This document shows, piece by piece, positions 24,403 to 34,482 of a DNA stretch of 64,000 nt. Made by a program: the position numbers and the translations under genes. Each line of letters starts with the position of its first letter. The first letter of the stretch is position 1. The notes under the pieces are model-generated. The model saw nothing but the letters and a program-made list of their open reading frames with translations, ran no database searches and was not told where the DNA came from. This DNA is from Cephalopachus bancanus (lineage: Eukaryota > Chordata > Mammalia > Primates > Tarsiidae): contig JAPVLO010000001.1 in assembly GCA_027257055.1 (NCBI GenBank), positions 16,286,501 to 16,350,500 of the forward strand. Direction: 5' to 3'.

Positions 24403-25289
24403 CTCCCAGGCTGTGAAACTGCCTGGGCTTTCACGAGCCCCTGAAGCCTCTCCTCGCATGGCTTCTCAGCCCAGAACACCCCCTCCTACTCCCCAGACCG
24501 GGTGTGCGTGGGAGGTGTGCTGGTCCCCGCCGGGTGGGATTCTGGTTCCCTCATGGATCCAGGGGTACCCGGGGGTCCAGGTGCCTCCCCCAAGCCCCCG
24601 TCCGTCACAGCGCCCAGAGGGAGCCCAGGAAAGCCGGGAGTGCCCAGCTGCTGCAGAACCGGAGCCTGGATGGGGCCGGGCTGCACCTCTGCCCCGAAGA
24701 CCCGGGCCTGGCAGGAAGTGCGGCACCCTGGGGCTCCGAGAGCGACCCGGCCCAGATAACAGCACTCGCATCTGGGTCCACGGCACCGTGGCTGGATGCC
24801 TCTCAGGGTTGTGTTTTTGCCCGTCCTGTTTGCCTGTTTCCTTCTGGGAGAACTCATGTCTTGTGCTGGAATCCCACCCCCACCCACGTTGGCCCCACTG
24901 GGTCGCCGAGGGCAGGGCGTGCTGACGGTGGGTGGCCCTTCCGAGTGAGCAGCTGGCGCTCAGGTGTGTTCGAAAGTGTCCTGCCCCCTGGGCCTCATTG
25001 ACCACATCCCGGTCACGGTGTGGCCTCGGCACATCCCTTATCTAGGAACAAACGCAGCCTCCCCCAGCACAAGCCCGGCATTGGGGGTTTCTGCTCTCCA
25101 GGGGCCCGTCCCTTCTTGAGGACATGGTGCCCTGTCCCTGCGATGAGGCCGGCAGGCCGTCTGGGGAGACCTGCCAGGGCTCACAGACCACAAGCAGGTG
25201 AGAAGGCCGCGCTTTGCTAGATCTGGGCTGCCGAGGGCTGTTGCGGCGGAACTGAGTGTCGGACACACGGGGACTGAAGATGGAACTGT
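24403..25289. other. Unassigned GC-rich sequence
   Basis: No exon recognised. Frames of 130-188 codons on both strands at 24390-25030 overlap and have Pro/Gly/Arg-rich translations. Confidence 0.35.
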
Positions 25290-25480
25290 GGCCGGGGCCA
25301 GGACTCACGCCTGTGATCCCTGCACTGGGGAGGCCGAGGCGGGAGGATCTCTTGAGCCCGGGAGTTCGAGACCAGCCTAGGCAGCAAAGTGAGACCTCGT
25401 CTCTACAGAAAAAAAACATTCCAGAAATTAGCTGGGCGTGGTGGTGCGTGCCTGCAGTAGACACTGGGGCACTCGGGAGG
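25290..25480 (+). mobile_element. Alu, 3'-truncated
   Basis: The left arm is complete (GGAGGCCGAGGCGGGAGGAT, TTCGAGACCAGCCTAGGCAG) with linker CTACAGAAAAAAAACATTCC, followed by the start of the right arm (TTAGCTGGGCGTGGTGGTGC). The right arm then dissolves into unrelated sequence after CACTCGGGAGG, so the 3' part was lost. Confidence 0.85.
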
Positions 25481-26238
25481 AGAAGGGAGGGCACCGTGCC
25501 CACGCGGGGGTGGGATCCACAGAAGCCCAGGCCCCGCGTGGAGCCTGGCGTGTGCCCCGCACAGCCCTAGGCACCTTGGCATCCCCACTCCTGCGCCTCT
25601 CCGGCCGCCCACCCGGGGCCGGGGCAGGGCTCGGGCCTCACTCCTGCAGGGCCCTGAAGGGCCGGCACCCAGGCAGCCTCTCAGCACCTTGCCCGGGCCC
25701 TGCCCAGGGTGGGAGGGAGCCCCTTCCCGCGCCAGCTCTACCCCCGCTGGGCACGGGAGAGGGGAGCCCAAGGCTGCTGACGTCCCGGACACGCGGCAGC
25801 TCTCCGAATTCAGATGGGGCATCTCTGCCTTCCTTTCGGGTCTCACCGGACGCATCCAGCCGCATCCTCACCCACACGCGCCCACGCATCATGGTGCGTG
25901 TCCTCCCCGGGGGCGAGTCCCCCGTCGTCAAAGGCGTGGGAAGGGGTCGGGCCCTCGGGAGGAGCCTTGGCGGCGTGAGGCCCTGAGACGGCCCTGTGAC
26001 CCCCACCGCGAGGCACCTGTAGCCGCGCCCGCTCGCCGATCCTGCCGTGACCTGAGAGCCGGAGACGCGAGGGTCTCACCGGGCGTGGGGGGCGTTTGCA
26101 AGACCCACTCAGCGCCTGGAGGGCAGGGCCTGGTCACACCCCAGCCACACGGGGGCTTCAGGATGGGCGTGTCCCACAGACCCGCTCTGCTGTCGCCCGT
26201 ACTCACCTGTCCCTGAAGGCGTTAAGAACTCGCCTCCA
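25481..26238. other. Unassigned GC-rich sequence
   Basis: Two + strand frames of 182 and 175 codons overlap minus strand frames of 92-150 codons. No splice or domain evidence. Confidence 0.35.
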
Positions 26239-26239
26239 A

Positions 26240-26530
26240 GCCGGCTCGGTGGCTCAGCCTGTCATCCCGCGCCCTTTGGGAGGCTGAGGTGAGTGGATGG
26301 CCTGAGCTCGCGGGTTCGAGACCCGCCTGGGCAGCGAGACCTCATCTCTACAATAAATCAGAAATCAGCCGGGCGTGGTAGCGCGTGCCTGTAATTCCGG
26401 CTACTCAGAAGGCGGAGGCGGAAGGATCGCCAGAGCCCAGTGGGTCGAGGCTGCGGTGGCCGGGAGCAGCCACTGCACTCCAGTCTGAGTGACGGAGTGA
26501 AACTCCAACTCAAAAAAAAGAAAAAAAAAA
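26240..26530 (+). mobile_element. Dimeric Alu, lineage-specific type
   Basis: A well-preserved member of the group: head GGCTCGGTGGCTCAGCCTGT, linker CTACAATAAATCAGAAATCA, right arm GAGCCCAGTGGGTCGAGGCT and tail CTCCAACTCAAAAAAAAG. Flanking duplication AGAACTCGCCTCC (26225-26237) against AGAACTCGTCTCC (26530-26542), 12 of 13 identical. Confidence 0.95.
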
Positions 26531-26542
26531 GAACTCGTCTCC

Positions 26543-28948
26543 GGGAGTCCCTGAGACTGAGGGCTTCCGGAACATTCCAGGCAGGGCCAGCAGCTTTGTT
26601 GAGGCCCACACCTGCCACCGCCGCTCTCGTGGACCGTTTCTGGGTCTTTGTGCCCATCAGGATTCCAGGGTCCTGGACACAGCTGCCCGAAGGAAATCCT
26701 TCCCCATCCCTCCTCGCAGGTCCTGAGCTCTCCAGGCAGGACGCTGGCGGGGGGCACGGGCTGTGGGGGGGTGTGACCATCTTCCTCCTCAGCGCCTTGC
26801 AGCTTCATATCCACCGAGACTCCCCAGCAGGGCGTGTGGGAGGCACAGCCTCGCCACATGGAGACCGTGACACCACCAGGAGGGATGTCAGGGCCATCCA
26901 CGGCAGCCAGGTTGTCCCCAGGCCTGGGGGCATGGTGTCACCCTCGGCTGCTGGGACCGCCCGCTCCAGCCATTCTTGGTAACCCTCTCGGCCCCTTCCC
27001 CGCTGCTGGGGTGCAGTGATGTCCCCTGAAACAGTGTGTGGCATTCACACCCCCAGCCCTGGGAGTGCCCGTGTGTGGGAATCGCATCGGTGCCGACGTG
27101 ACTGGCTCAGACAAGGCCCCCCGGAGTTGGGGCCTGACCCCACGGGGGGCGGCCCTGAGAGGCAGGGGGAGCCATGGGGCAGACGGCTCGGGGCGGGGGG
27201 CCTAGCCAGGGCCGCCCCTTCCCACTGTCGGGGCGCAGCAGTGTCTCGCGGGCTGGAGGAGGCAGGGGGCTGCAGCAGTGCCCAGCCACCCTGACCGCCC
27301 TCCCTCCGGCTGCCAGGGCTCCCGCCCCAAAGACCCCACGGGGCCCGGGGCTTGCTGGCAGCCCCAGCTGGAGGCTTTGGGACAGTGTCCGATGCTTCCC
27401 ATGCAACTGAGACCCAAGTGGAGGTTGGGCCCACCAGGCTTCCCACACAGAGCCGGGTGCGGGGTCCACCCACAGGGGCCCGCAGGGTCTACGGCCGGGG
27501 TCAGTGCCGTCTCAGGGCACAACCCCCTCGGATGGCACCTGCGCCGCGCGATTCTGCGGAGTCTCTGGGGGGCGCCACCCAGCGTGCCTCCATCGCCCCC
27601 GTGTGTGTTGGGTTGGGGGTGTGGGTCCCGCCCCGGTCCCGCACTCCGTCCGGCAAACAGCCTTTCCCTGGCGAGAGTTTCGCTTTCCCTTAAGCCAGCG
27701 AGCCCTTCTTGGCGGCCCCAGGGCCCCCCTAGGACGGGGTGCGCCAGCCACAGTGGCCCAGGACCCCCACCAGGGAAGGCTGGGCAGGCCTTGCGGCCTC
27801 GTGCTTGTTTGGTGTGGCGCGTGTGGCGTGTGCTGCACACGTGAAAGCCAGGCACATGCTTGGTTCTACCTCTAGAATTTAACCGAGAGAAACAGACCCG
27901 AGAAAGAGACTTCCCTGCGCGTGCCCTTGTCGCCGCGAGCGTGACAGCCAGGGATCGTGGAGACACTCCGACTAGTTACACGTTGAAACGCACGACCAGG
28001 GAGGTACCCGCCGGCTATTCAAGTGGAGGGTGGGGCGTGGAGACACCATGAGACGCACATGGCCAGCCGTGTGGCACGGCTGTGGTCGCGTACAACAAGG
28101 GCATCCAAGGAGAAGCAAGACTCGCCTCGGCGGCGTGGGGGAGACGGCTTTCTTCTCGTGTCTCCAAAGCCTACACTGCTTTCACGCAGACCAAACGCAC
28201 GTCCTCCGAGTCACCTGTCTGTGCACCGGGAAGTAGCGGTCCTTGGCAAGGAGCCTGGCGGGTGGAGTCAGATCGGGGTTCCGGCGCCTCCCGGGAACAG
28301 CCTGACACCCGTTGGGACTCTGCGTTTAGGTGCGCTGATGTGGGTTCCAGGCTTCCTGGCTGGGCAAAGCCCAGAGAACACAAGGCCGGCAGCTCCTCCC
28401 CTTCCTTCCTGCGCCTCCCCCGCCCCTCCGCTGGGTCAGAGGTGCTGCCGCTCAGTCAGGGGCTGGGCTGGAGCGGCAGCCCCCGCCCCGCTCCCCGCCG
28501 CCCGCCAAAGCTGCCACGCACGCGGGCGCTGTCTCCGTCTTCCTTGCTCCCTGCCCTCGCCGTGAAACGAAGCCTCGCAGGACACACGCCCTGGGTGGCC
28601 GGGCCACCGCGTGCCCCCGCGGTCCCGCCCCACCTGGCGGGGCTGGTTCCCCCACCCTGCCCCCTTCCAGCTCTGCGTCTCCCTCCCTTTCAGGCTAACC
28701 TTCCCGAGAGTTTGCCGAGGGGACCCAGGTGTCCAGGTGTCACCTTACATCCCACCCTCTCTCTGGGGCCTCTGGGTATGGGGGACTGTTCCAGCTTCCA
28801 GAACTTTCGGGGAGAGGAGCTGCGGCCAGATGGTAGAGTCTGTCCCTGGGATCACAGGTTTAAAGCCATGCCCCTGTGTCCTGAGTTTGCCTGCAGGGAA
28901 CTTAGTGGATACCGCTCCCGCAAGGTGCAAGTGTCCCTGACACAGACA
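26543..28948. other. Long GC-rich unassigned stretch
   Basis: About 2.4 kb with no nameable repeat. Long overlapping frames occur (254 codons minus at 27202-27966; 323 codons plus at 28082-29053), but the translations are compositionally biased and no pair of splice signals brackets them. Confidence 0.35.
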
Positions 28949-29160
28949 CCTGACTCCGGGTCTGAGTGTGAGTCCTGCCTCTGCCCCCTTTGGCTGAGTG
29001 ACCTGGGGCAAGTCGCTGAGCCTCTCGGTGCCGTGTTCTGTGCAGTCGGGTGAAAGCCGAGCTGGCCCCTAAGTGGTGATGGCGCCAGTTCAGCGTCGTG
29101 AAGTACTTGGGAGCTGCCCGGCACGCCGTCTGTGTTCACGAAATGCTGGCGGTATTCTGC
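28949..29160 (+). mobile_element. MIR element (degenerate)
   Basis: The order CCTGACTCCGGGTCTGAGTG, GCTGAGTGACCTGGGGCAAG then TCGCTGAGCCTCTCGG, followed by GTACTTGGGAGCTGCCCGGC and ACGAAATGCTGGC, follows the MIR core ('gctgtgtgaccttgggcaagtcacttaacctctc...') and its 3' half, with an internal deletion. Confidence 0.7.
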
Positions 29161-29884
29161 AGTTGTCCTTCCGGCAGGTCCGTCGGGGCTGTGATTTGGG
29201 AGAGGGCAGGGGCTTGGCGAGAGGGAGACGGGGTTAGGAACCGACCCAGTGGCGGGGCTGGGCTTGGACCCGGGAGAGCTCTCCTCAGGGAGTCGCGGGA
29301 ATGAGGGCATCCCCGTGGGGGCCCCCTATTTCACTCTCGGTCTGGTGACCTGAGGCTGCGTCTCCAGCGCGTGACGTCTGGCTTGAGGCGTGGCGGCCAC
29401 GCTAGCATGCCGAGCAGACACAGCGCTGGCCAGGAGTTTCGGGGGACAAGTGGGCGGCGCGGGCTGAGGGCAGAAGCTGGGGGCACTCGTGGACGTGTCC
29501 CGGGGTGGAGGGACAGGAGGGCGGTGACAGCTGCGTGCTGCTCTTTGGGCTGGGCGTGAGACGGACCGCGCCAGCAGCGGCGGCAGCAGCCCAGGCCCCG
29601 GCCCCGCCCCGGGGTTCCCGGACCAGAACCTCTGAGTGGGCACAGCCCTGTGAGCCTCACGAGTCCCAGGCGTCCCTGCAGCTCAGGCCTGAGCCTTCTG
29701 GAGGGAGAGCTGGCAGGGAAGAGCGGGAGGCCCGTCCTGACGGAACAAGGCCGGGGCCAGCTTGGGCAGCGGGCCGGGGAGGGATGGTGCCTTGGCCTCG
29801 CGCGAAGCCGGGTGTGTTGGGAAGAGCCGGGCCTGTGCTTCAGGGCTCCTCGGCCTGGGGACTGGTGACCCTGAAGCTGGATTG
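29161..29884. other. Unassigned GC-rich sequence
   Basis: No gene recognised. The minus strand frame at 29331-30008 runs into the telomere-like repeat and is not credible as a protein. Confidence 0.35.
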
Positions 29885-30392
29885 GGTAGGTTAGGGCTAG
29901 AGCTGGGGTTGGCGTTAGGGTTAGGGTTCGGGCTAGGGGCTCGGGCTGATGATTAGGGCTCGAGTTAGGGGTTGGGATTAGTGTCGGGGTGAGGGTGAGA
30001 GTTGGCATTAGGCGTTCGGGTTAGGGTTGGGGATTATGATTAAGGTTCACACTGGGGTTGGGGTTAGGGTCATGATCAGGGCTCGAGTTAGGGGCTAGTG
30101 TTAGGTGTAGAGTTAGGGTTCAAGTTAGGGTTTGGGGTTGAGGAGTCAGGGTTAGGATTAGGGTTAGGAGTTAGGGTTAGAGTTTGAGTTGAGTGTTGAG
30201 TTAGGGGTTATGATTAACTTTTGACTTAGGGTTGATGTTTGGGTTTGGGTTAGGTTGGATACTGAGTTAAGTTTGATGTTGGTTATGTTCGATGTTAGGT
30301 TAAGTTAGCTGTAGGCCAGTTAGATGTTGAGGTTAGGGTTAGGGTCAGGGTTTGAGTAGGGACTGGGACTAGGGGTTAGGGTATATGAGTGG
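29885..30392 (+). repeat. Degenerate interstitial telomeric-like repeat
   Basis: About 0.5 kb of TTAGGG-related sequence with the G-rich strand on +. Perfect TTAGGG occurs many times (for example GTTAGGGTTAGGGTTCGGGC near 29914 and GGTTAGGGTTAGGGTCAGGG near 30332), mixed with variants TTGGGG, CTAGGG, TTAGGT, TGAGGG and GTTGAT. Decay is strongest at 30200-30310. It could be a relic of a chromosome-end fusion, a subtelomeric duplication boundary, or telomerase-mediated break repair. Confidence 0.93.
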
Positions 30393-30877
30393 ATTATGGT
30401 TGAGCTGGGAAGGGGACTGAGTGGTGACTGTGCCCTGTGTCCTGAGCCAAAGGCTGAGTTAGGCGGGAATCCCACAAGGGCCGTCTGCAGACCTCCGTGG
30501 ATCGTCGGCGGCGAAGGTTTCTGGCCCGCCTGGTTTGTCAGGACGGTGGCCTCCCTCGGCAGCCCAGGGTCCTTGGTCGTTCGGGGAGAGTCCTCGTCCC
30601 CATCCTCATCAAACTCCTCCCTTCCTCGGGCTCCAAAGAGATTGCCAAGAACAAGGGAAACTCCCGAAATCCCACGAGCTTTCGGTCAGAGGAGCTTCTC
30701 ACCACGCCCCCCACACGTGCCAGGTGTGGTGGTCCTGCCTTTCGCGTTGCCGTTGTGTGTTTCCGCATCGTCCCTGCCTCCCACTCCATGTGCTCTGACA
30801 GGAGGGCTGTGTCACCGTGGTCTTTCTATCCCTGTGGGGCCCAGCTGGGTGCCTCAGGGCCACAACAGTGGAACGTC
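30393..30877. other. Unassigned spacer between two tandem arrays
   Basis: About 0.48 kb of non-repetitive sequence. Frames of 204 and 216 codons start here and continue into the next minisatellite. I do not call an exon. Confidence 0.3.
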
Positions 30878-31075
30878 ATGGCACACACGATGGCACTCGG
30901 GAATGTGGTCACAGACACGCCGTTGCACACGGGAAGGTGCTCATGGACACACACAATTGCACACGGGAATGTGGTCCCGAACGCCGGAATGCAGTCACGT
31001 GCACACGTGAATGCACACTGGAATGTCAGGGTGCACACACTATGGGATACTGGGATGAGAGGACACACAGTTCAT
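30878..31075 (+). repeat. Diverged minisatellite, leading edge
   Basis: Units like GCACACGGGAATGTGGTC with ACACGGACAC-type spacers recur every roughly 35-40 bases (about 5 copies). The sequence passes into the main array at about 31076 through an intermediate unit GCACACTGGAATGTCAGG, so the two probably share an origin. Confidence 0.75.
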
Positions 31076-32992
31076 AAATGCTGGGATATCAGGGAGCACA
31101 CAGGTTGTTGGATTCTAGGATGTCAGTACCCAGGTTGTGGATTCTGAGAAGTTGGAGAGCACACAGGTTACTGGACTCTGGGATGTCAGGGAGCACAGAG
31201 TTGTTGGGTTCTGGGATGTCAGGGTACACAGGTCATGTGATTCTGGGATGTCAGAGAGCACAGGTTACTGGATTCTGGGATGTCAGGGAGCACAGGGATG
31301 TTAGGATGCACAGGTTCGATAGGTTATTCTGGGAGGTCAGGACACACAATTATTGGATTCTGGGGTTGATGTCAGAGTGTACACAGGTTATTGGGTTCTG
31401 GGATGTTGGGGTGCACACAGGTTATTAGATTCTGGGATGTCAGAGAGCACAAAGTTGTTGGGTTCTGGGATGTCAGGGAGCACAGGGATGTTAGGATGCA
31501 CGGGTCATTGGGTTCTGGGATGTCGAGGCACACAAGTATCGGATTCTGGGATGTCAGGGTGCACACAGGTTATTGGGTTCTGCGATGTCGGGGATGCACA
31601 CAGGTTTTTGGATTCTGGAATGTCGGTGCACACTGGTTATTGGGTTCTGGGATGTCAGGAGCACACGTTGTATTCTGGGATGTCAGGGCACACAGGTTAT
31701 TGGATTCTGGGATGTCAGGGTGCTCACAGGTTGTTGGATTCTGGGATGTCTTGGAGCACAGGTTATTGGGTTCTGAGATTCCAGGATACAAGGTTATTGG
31801 ATTCTTGGATGTTTGGCACACAGGTAATTGGAATCTGGGATGTCAGGGCACACCGGTTATTGGATACTGGGATGTTAGGGTACACAGGTTATTGGATTCT
31901 GGGTTGTTGGGGCTCACTCAAGTTATTGGATTCTGGGATGTCAGAGTGCACACGTTATTGGACACTGGAATGTCCGGGCACACAGGTTATTGAATTCTTG
32001 GTTGTTGGGGTGCACAGGTATTCGACTCTGGGATGTCAGGAAGCACAGATGATTGGATACTGGAATGTCGGGGTGCATAGGTTATCAGATTCTCAGTTGT
32101 TGGGACACACTAAGGTATTGGATTCTGGAATGTTTGGGCACACAGGTTATTGAAATCTGGGATTTGGTGGCACACAGGTTATTGGATTCCAGGATCTCAG
32201 CGTACACACAGGTTATTGGAATCTGTGATGTCAAGGTGCACATAGGTGATTGGGTTCTGGGATGTTGGAGTGCACACAGTTTATTGGGTTATGAGATGTG
32301 GGGGTACACAGGTTATTGGGTTCTGAGATGTTGGGGCACACAGGTTATTGGGTTCTGGGGTGTCAGGGTGAACACAGGCTACTGAGTTCCAGATGTTGGG
32401 GTGGACACAGGTTACTGGGTTCTGGGCTTTCGGGGGTACATAGGTTATTGGATTCTTGGATGTCAGCGCACACACAGGTTGATGGGTTCTGGTATGTCAG
32501 GATACACAGGTTATTGGATTCTGGGATCAGGGAGCACAGGCTATTGGGTTCTGGGATGTCAAGGTGCACACAGGTTATTGTGTTCTGAGATGTTAGGGTA
32601 CACCGATTATTGGATTCTGGTATGTCAGGGTACACAGGTTATTGGATTTGGGGATGTCAGGGAGCACAGGTTATTAGGCTCTGGGATGTTGGGGCACACA
32701 GATTATTGGGTTCTAGGATGTCAGGGAGCACATGACATTGGATTTTTGGATGTTGAGGTACACAAGTTTTTGGATTTGGGGATGTTTGGGTGCACAGGTT
32801 ATTGGATACTGGAAAGTCAAGACACTCAGGTTCTTGGATTTTGGGAAGTCAGATGCACACAGGGTATCAGATTCTGGAATGTGAGGGTACCCATGCGGCT
32901 GGATTCTGGGATATTGGGGCACACACAGGTCATTAGATACTGGGGTGTTGGGGCACAGGCACGGTGCTTGATTCTGAGATGTCATGCACACG
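31076..32992 (+). repeat. Large minisatellite, about 35 bp unit, roughly 55 copies
   Basis: The unit is approximately CACAGGTTATTGGATTCTGG followed by GATGTCAGGGAGCA, varying from about 31 to 37 bases. Variants swap GGATGTT for GGATGTC, GGGTTC for GGATTC, and GTGCACACA for GAGCACA. Units degrade toward 32750-32990. Long frames (266, 224 and 200 codons) merely read through it, giving repeats such as HRLLDSGMSG and GYWVLGCQG. Every typical unit contains ATTGG, i.e. a CCAAT core on the minus strand. Confidence 0.95.
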
Positions 32993-33189
32993 CTCCTGAG
33001 TACTGGAGTGTCAGGCGCACACCGGGTTTGGGACACCAGGATGCTGTTCCTGGCATGGGCATGAGTGCAGTTTGAGCCTCGGCCAGTCCGTGCTCGGATT
33101 CCCAAACCATTCGTGGAAATGGGCACTTCTGCCCCGAATGCTTTTCCTTCTCTTTTGTGCGGGTTTTATTTGTGGACATTTTCATGCTC

Positions 33190-33309
33190 AGAGACAGGGT
33201 CTGGCTCTGCCCAGGCCGGAGTGCAGTGGTGCCATCGCGCTCCCCGCAGCTCGGTCCCGCCCAAGCCATCCTCCCAGGCCTCCCGAGTAGCCGGCCCGCA
33301 GGCGCCATG
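33190..33309 (-). mobile_element. Alu fragment (right arm)
   Basis: Reverse-complement arm: GAGACAGGGTCTGGCTCTGC, GGAGTGCAGTGGTGCCATCG, then GCCATCCTCCCAGGCCTCCC and GAGTAGCCGG. It is GC-enriched compared with other copies, as expected for a CpG-retaining copy at the edge of a CpG island. Confidence 0.8.
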
Positions 33310-33671
33310 GCGGGGCCTGAGCGCTTTCTCCGAGGAAGGGCAGGTGACCGCCAACACCCGCCCCAGAGGATCCGGTCACCGCGGGCAAGAAACCCGGCGC
33401 CCGCCCGCCCGCCGTATGGTGGAGGCGCAGCCCTGCCCGCGCCGGAGCTGGCCCTGCAGGTGCGGCGGCCGAGGTGTCAGTGCGCAGGGTGGCTTCGTGC
33501 CAGCCGTGGCGAGGCCGCGGAGCCCCGAGCGGCGCGCTTCCCTCGCCCGGCCCTGCGTCCTGGGGCGGCCGCGCCCGCGCCCGGAGGGCCCGGCCCACCC
33601 CGCCCGCCGCGCCGCGCCGCGGGACCCGGCGACCCAGGGAACGCTTGCCCGCTTCCCCGCGGCCGGGCGGC

Positions 33672-33738
33672 ATGCGGCCCCGCGGGGAGCGCGCGCTCGG
33701 CTGCTGCGGCCTCTGCACCTGCCCGGGGGCGAACGGAG
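33672..33738 (+). CDS. MCF2L: Alternative first coding exon A, putative MCF2L (N-terminal 22 aa)
   Basis: The ATG at 33672 opens 22 codons, then one extra base and a donor, GGAG|GTAAGC, at 33739. The peptide starts MRPRGERALGCCGLC and is Cys-rich (CCGLCTCP). It ends in phase 1, like the exons at 34404 and 49568, so all three could splice to the same downstream exon. In human MCF2L that exon begins with Asp-Glu-Ile-Met and needs a G from the preceding exon. MCF2L (DBS/OST) is a Rho/Cdc42 exchange factor with CRAL-TRIO, spectrin-like, DH, PH and SH3 regions; none of those is encoded here. The clustered cysteines could be lipid-modified, which is inference. I cannot confirm transcription, and an open 22-codon frame in GC-rich DNA can arise by chance, so phase agreement and the donor are the main support. 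Confidence 0.45.
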
Positions 33739-34403
33739 GTAAGCGGGCGGCGCAGGCGCGGCGCGAGTGGCGGCCCCCGCCCGCACCCCCGCGGCTGCCG
33801 CTCCCGACCCCCGAGGGCGCCGAGCCGGGCTGGGGGCGGGGCGGGGACGCGCCTCCGCGGGCGGGGGCGCGCGGGGCTCCGGGGGACCTCGGCGCGTGCA
33901 CGGCGCGACCTCCGGGTGACCGCGGTGGCGCACACGCGCGGCGCCGGGGGACTGCAGGGGTGGCACGCGCGACCCTGGGTGCCGGCAGCGGAGACACGCG
34001 GCGCTTCAGGTGACCCGCCGTGGTGCACGCGCGTGACTCCGGCTGGCGGCAGGGGTGGCGCGCGACCGCGGTGACTGCCGCGGCGACTCGCGGGCTTGCA
34101 GGCGGCCTCGGCCGGCGCACACGCGCGCCTGCCAGGCGGCCGCGGGGCCACGCGCGCCTGCCAGGTGGCCGCGGCGGCGGCACGCGGGGCCGGCGCGCGC
34201 CGCTTCCGCTTCCGCCGAGCCGCCCCCTCCCGCGCCCCGCAGCCCCCTCCCGCGCCGCGGGGCCAATCCGGGCAGGCAGGCGGCGCCGCGCGCGGGGCCG
34301 CGCCGCACCCCCTCCCCGCCCGCGCCCCCTCCCCGCGCCGGCCCCGCCCGAGCGCACCGCCCGGCGCAGAGGAGGCCGCGCGGGGACCGTGGTGCCGCGG
34401 AGG

Positions 34404-34482
34404 ATGCGGTTCTGGCTGAGACATGAAGAGATGGCCCTGGAGGCGATGGCGCAGCGGCTCGACGCGGTGTCCCGGCGCACGG
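34404..34482 (+). CDS. MCF2L: Alternative first coding exon B, putative MCF2L (N-terminal 26 aa)
   Basis: The ATG at 34404 opens 26 codons beginning MRFWLRHEEMALEAMAQRLD, then one base and a donor, CACGG|GTAGGA, at 34483. The motif EEM-x5-AxRLxxV resembles the start of the paralogue MCF2L2, which I recall as reading EEMPPQELTRRLATV shortly before Asp-Glu-Ile-Met. Joining this exon in phase 1 to the shared exon gives ...SRRT-D-E-I-M, the same spacing. This is the strongest gene identification in the window. The segment is probably a short amphipathic helix ahead of the CRAL-TRIO (Sec14) domain of this Rho exchange factor. It sits at the 3' part of the CpG island with GC-rich 5' UTR upstream. 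The downstream exons are not in the window. Confidence 0.68.

Noticed and set aside
31353..32153. 266-codon repeat protein (HRLLDSGMSG-type repeats)
   Set aside because: The frame is created by the minisatellite; all frames show similar repeats and unit lengths are not kept to multiples of three.
33188..34480. 430-codon minus strand frame across the CpG island
   Set aside because: CpG-dense DNA has few stop codons. The translation is Arg/Ala/Pro-rich and runs through an Alu fragment at one end. An antisense transcript is possible, but a protein is not supported.
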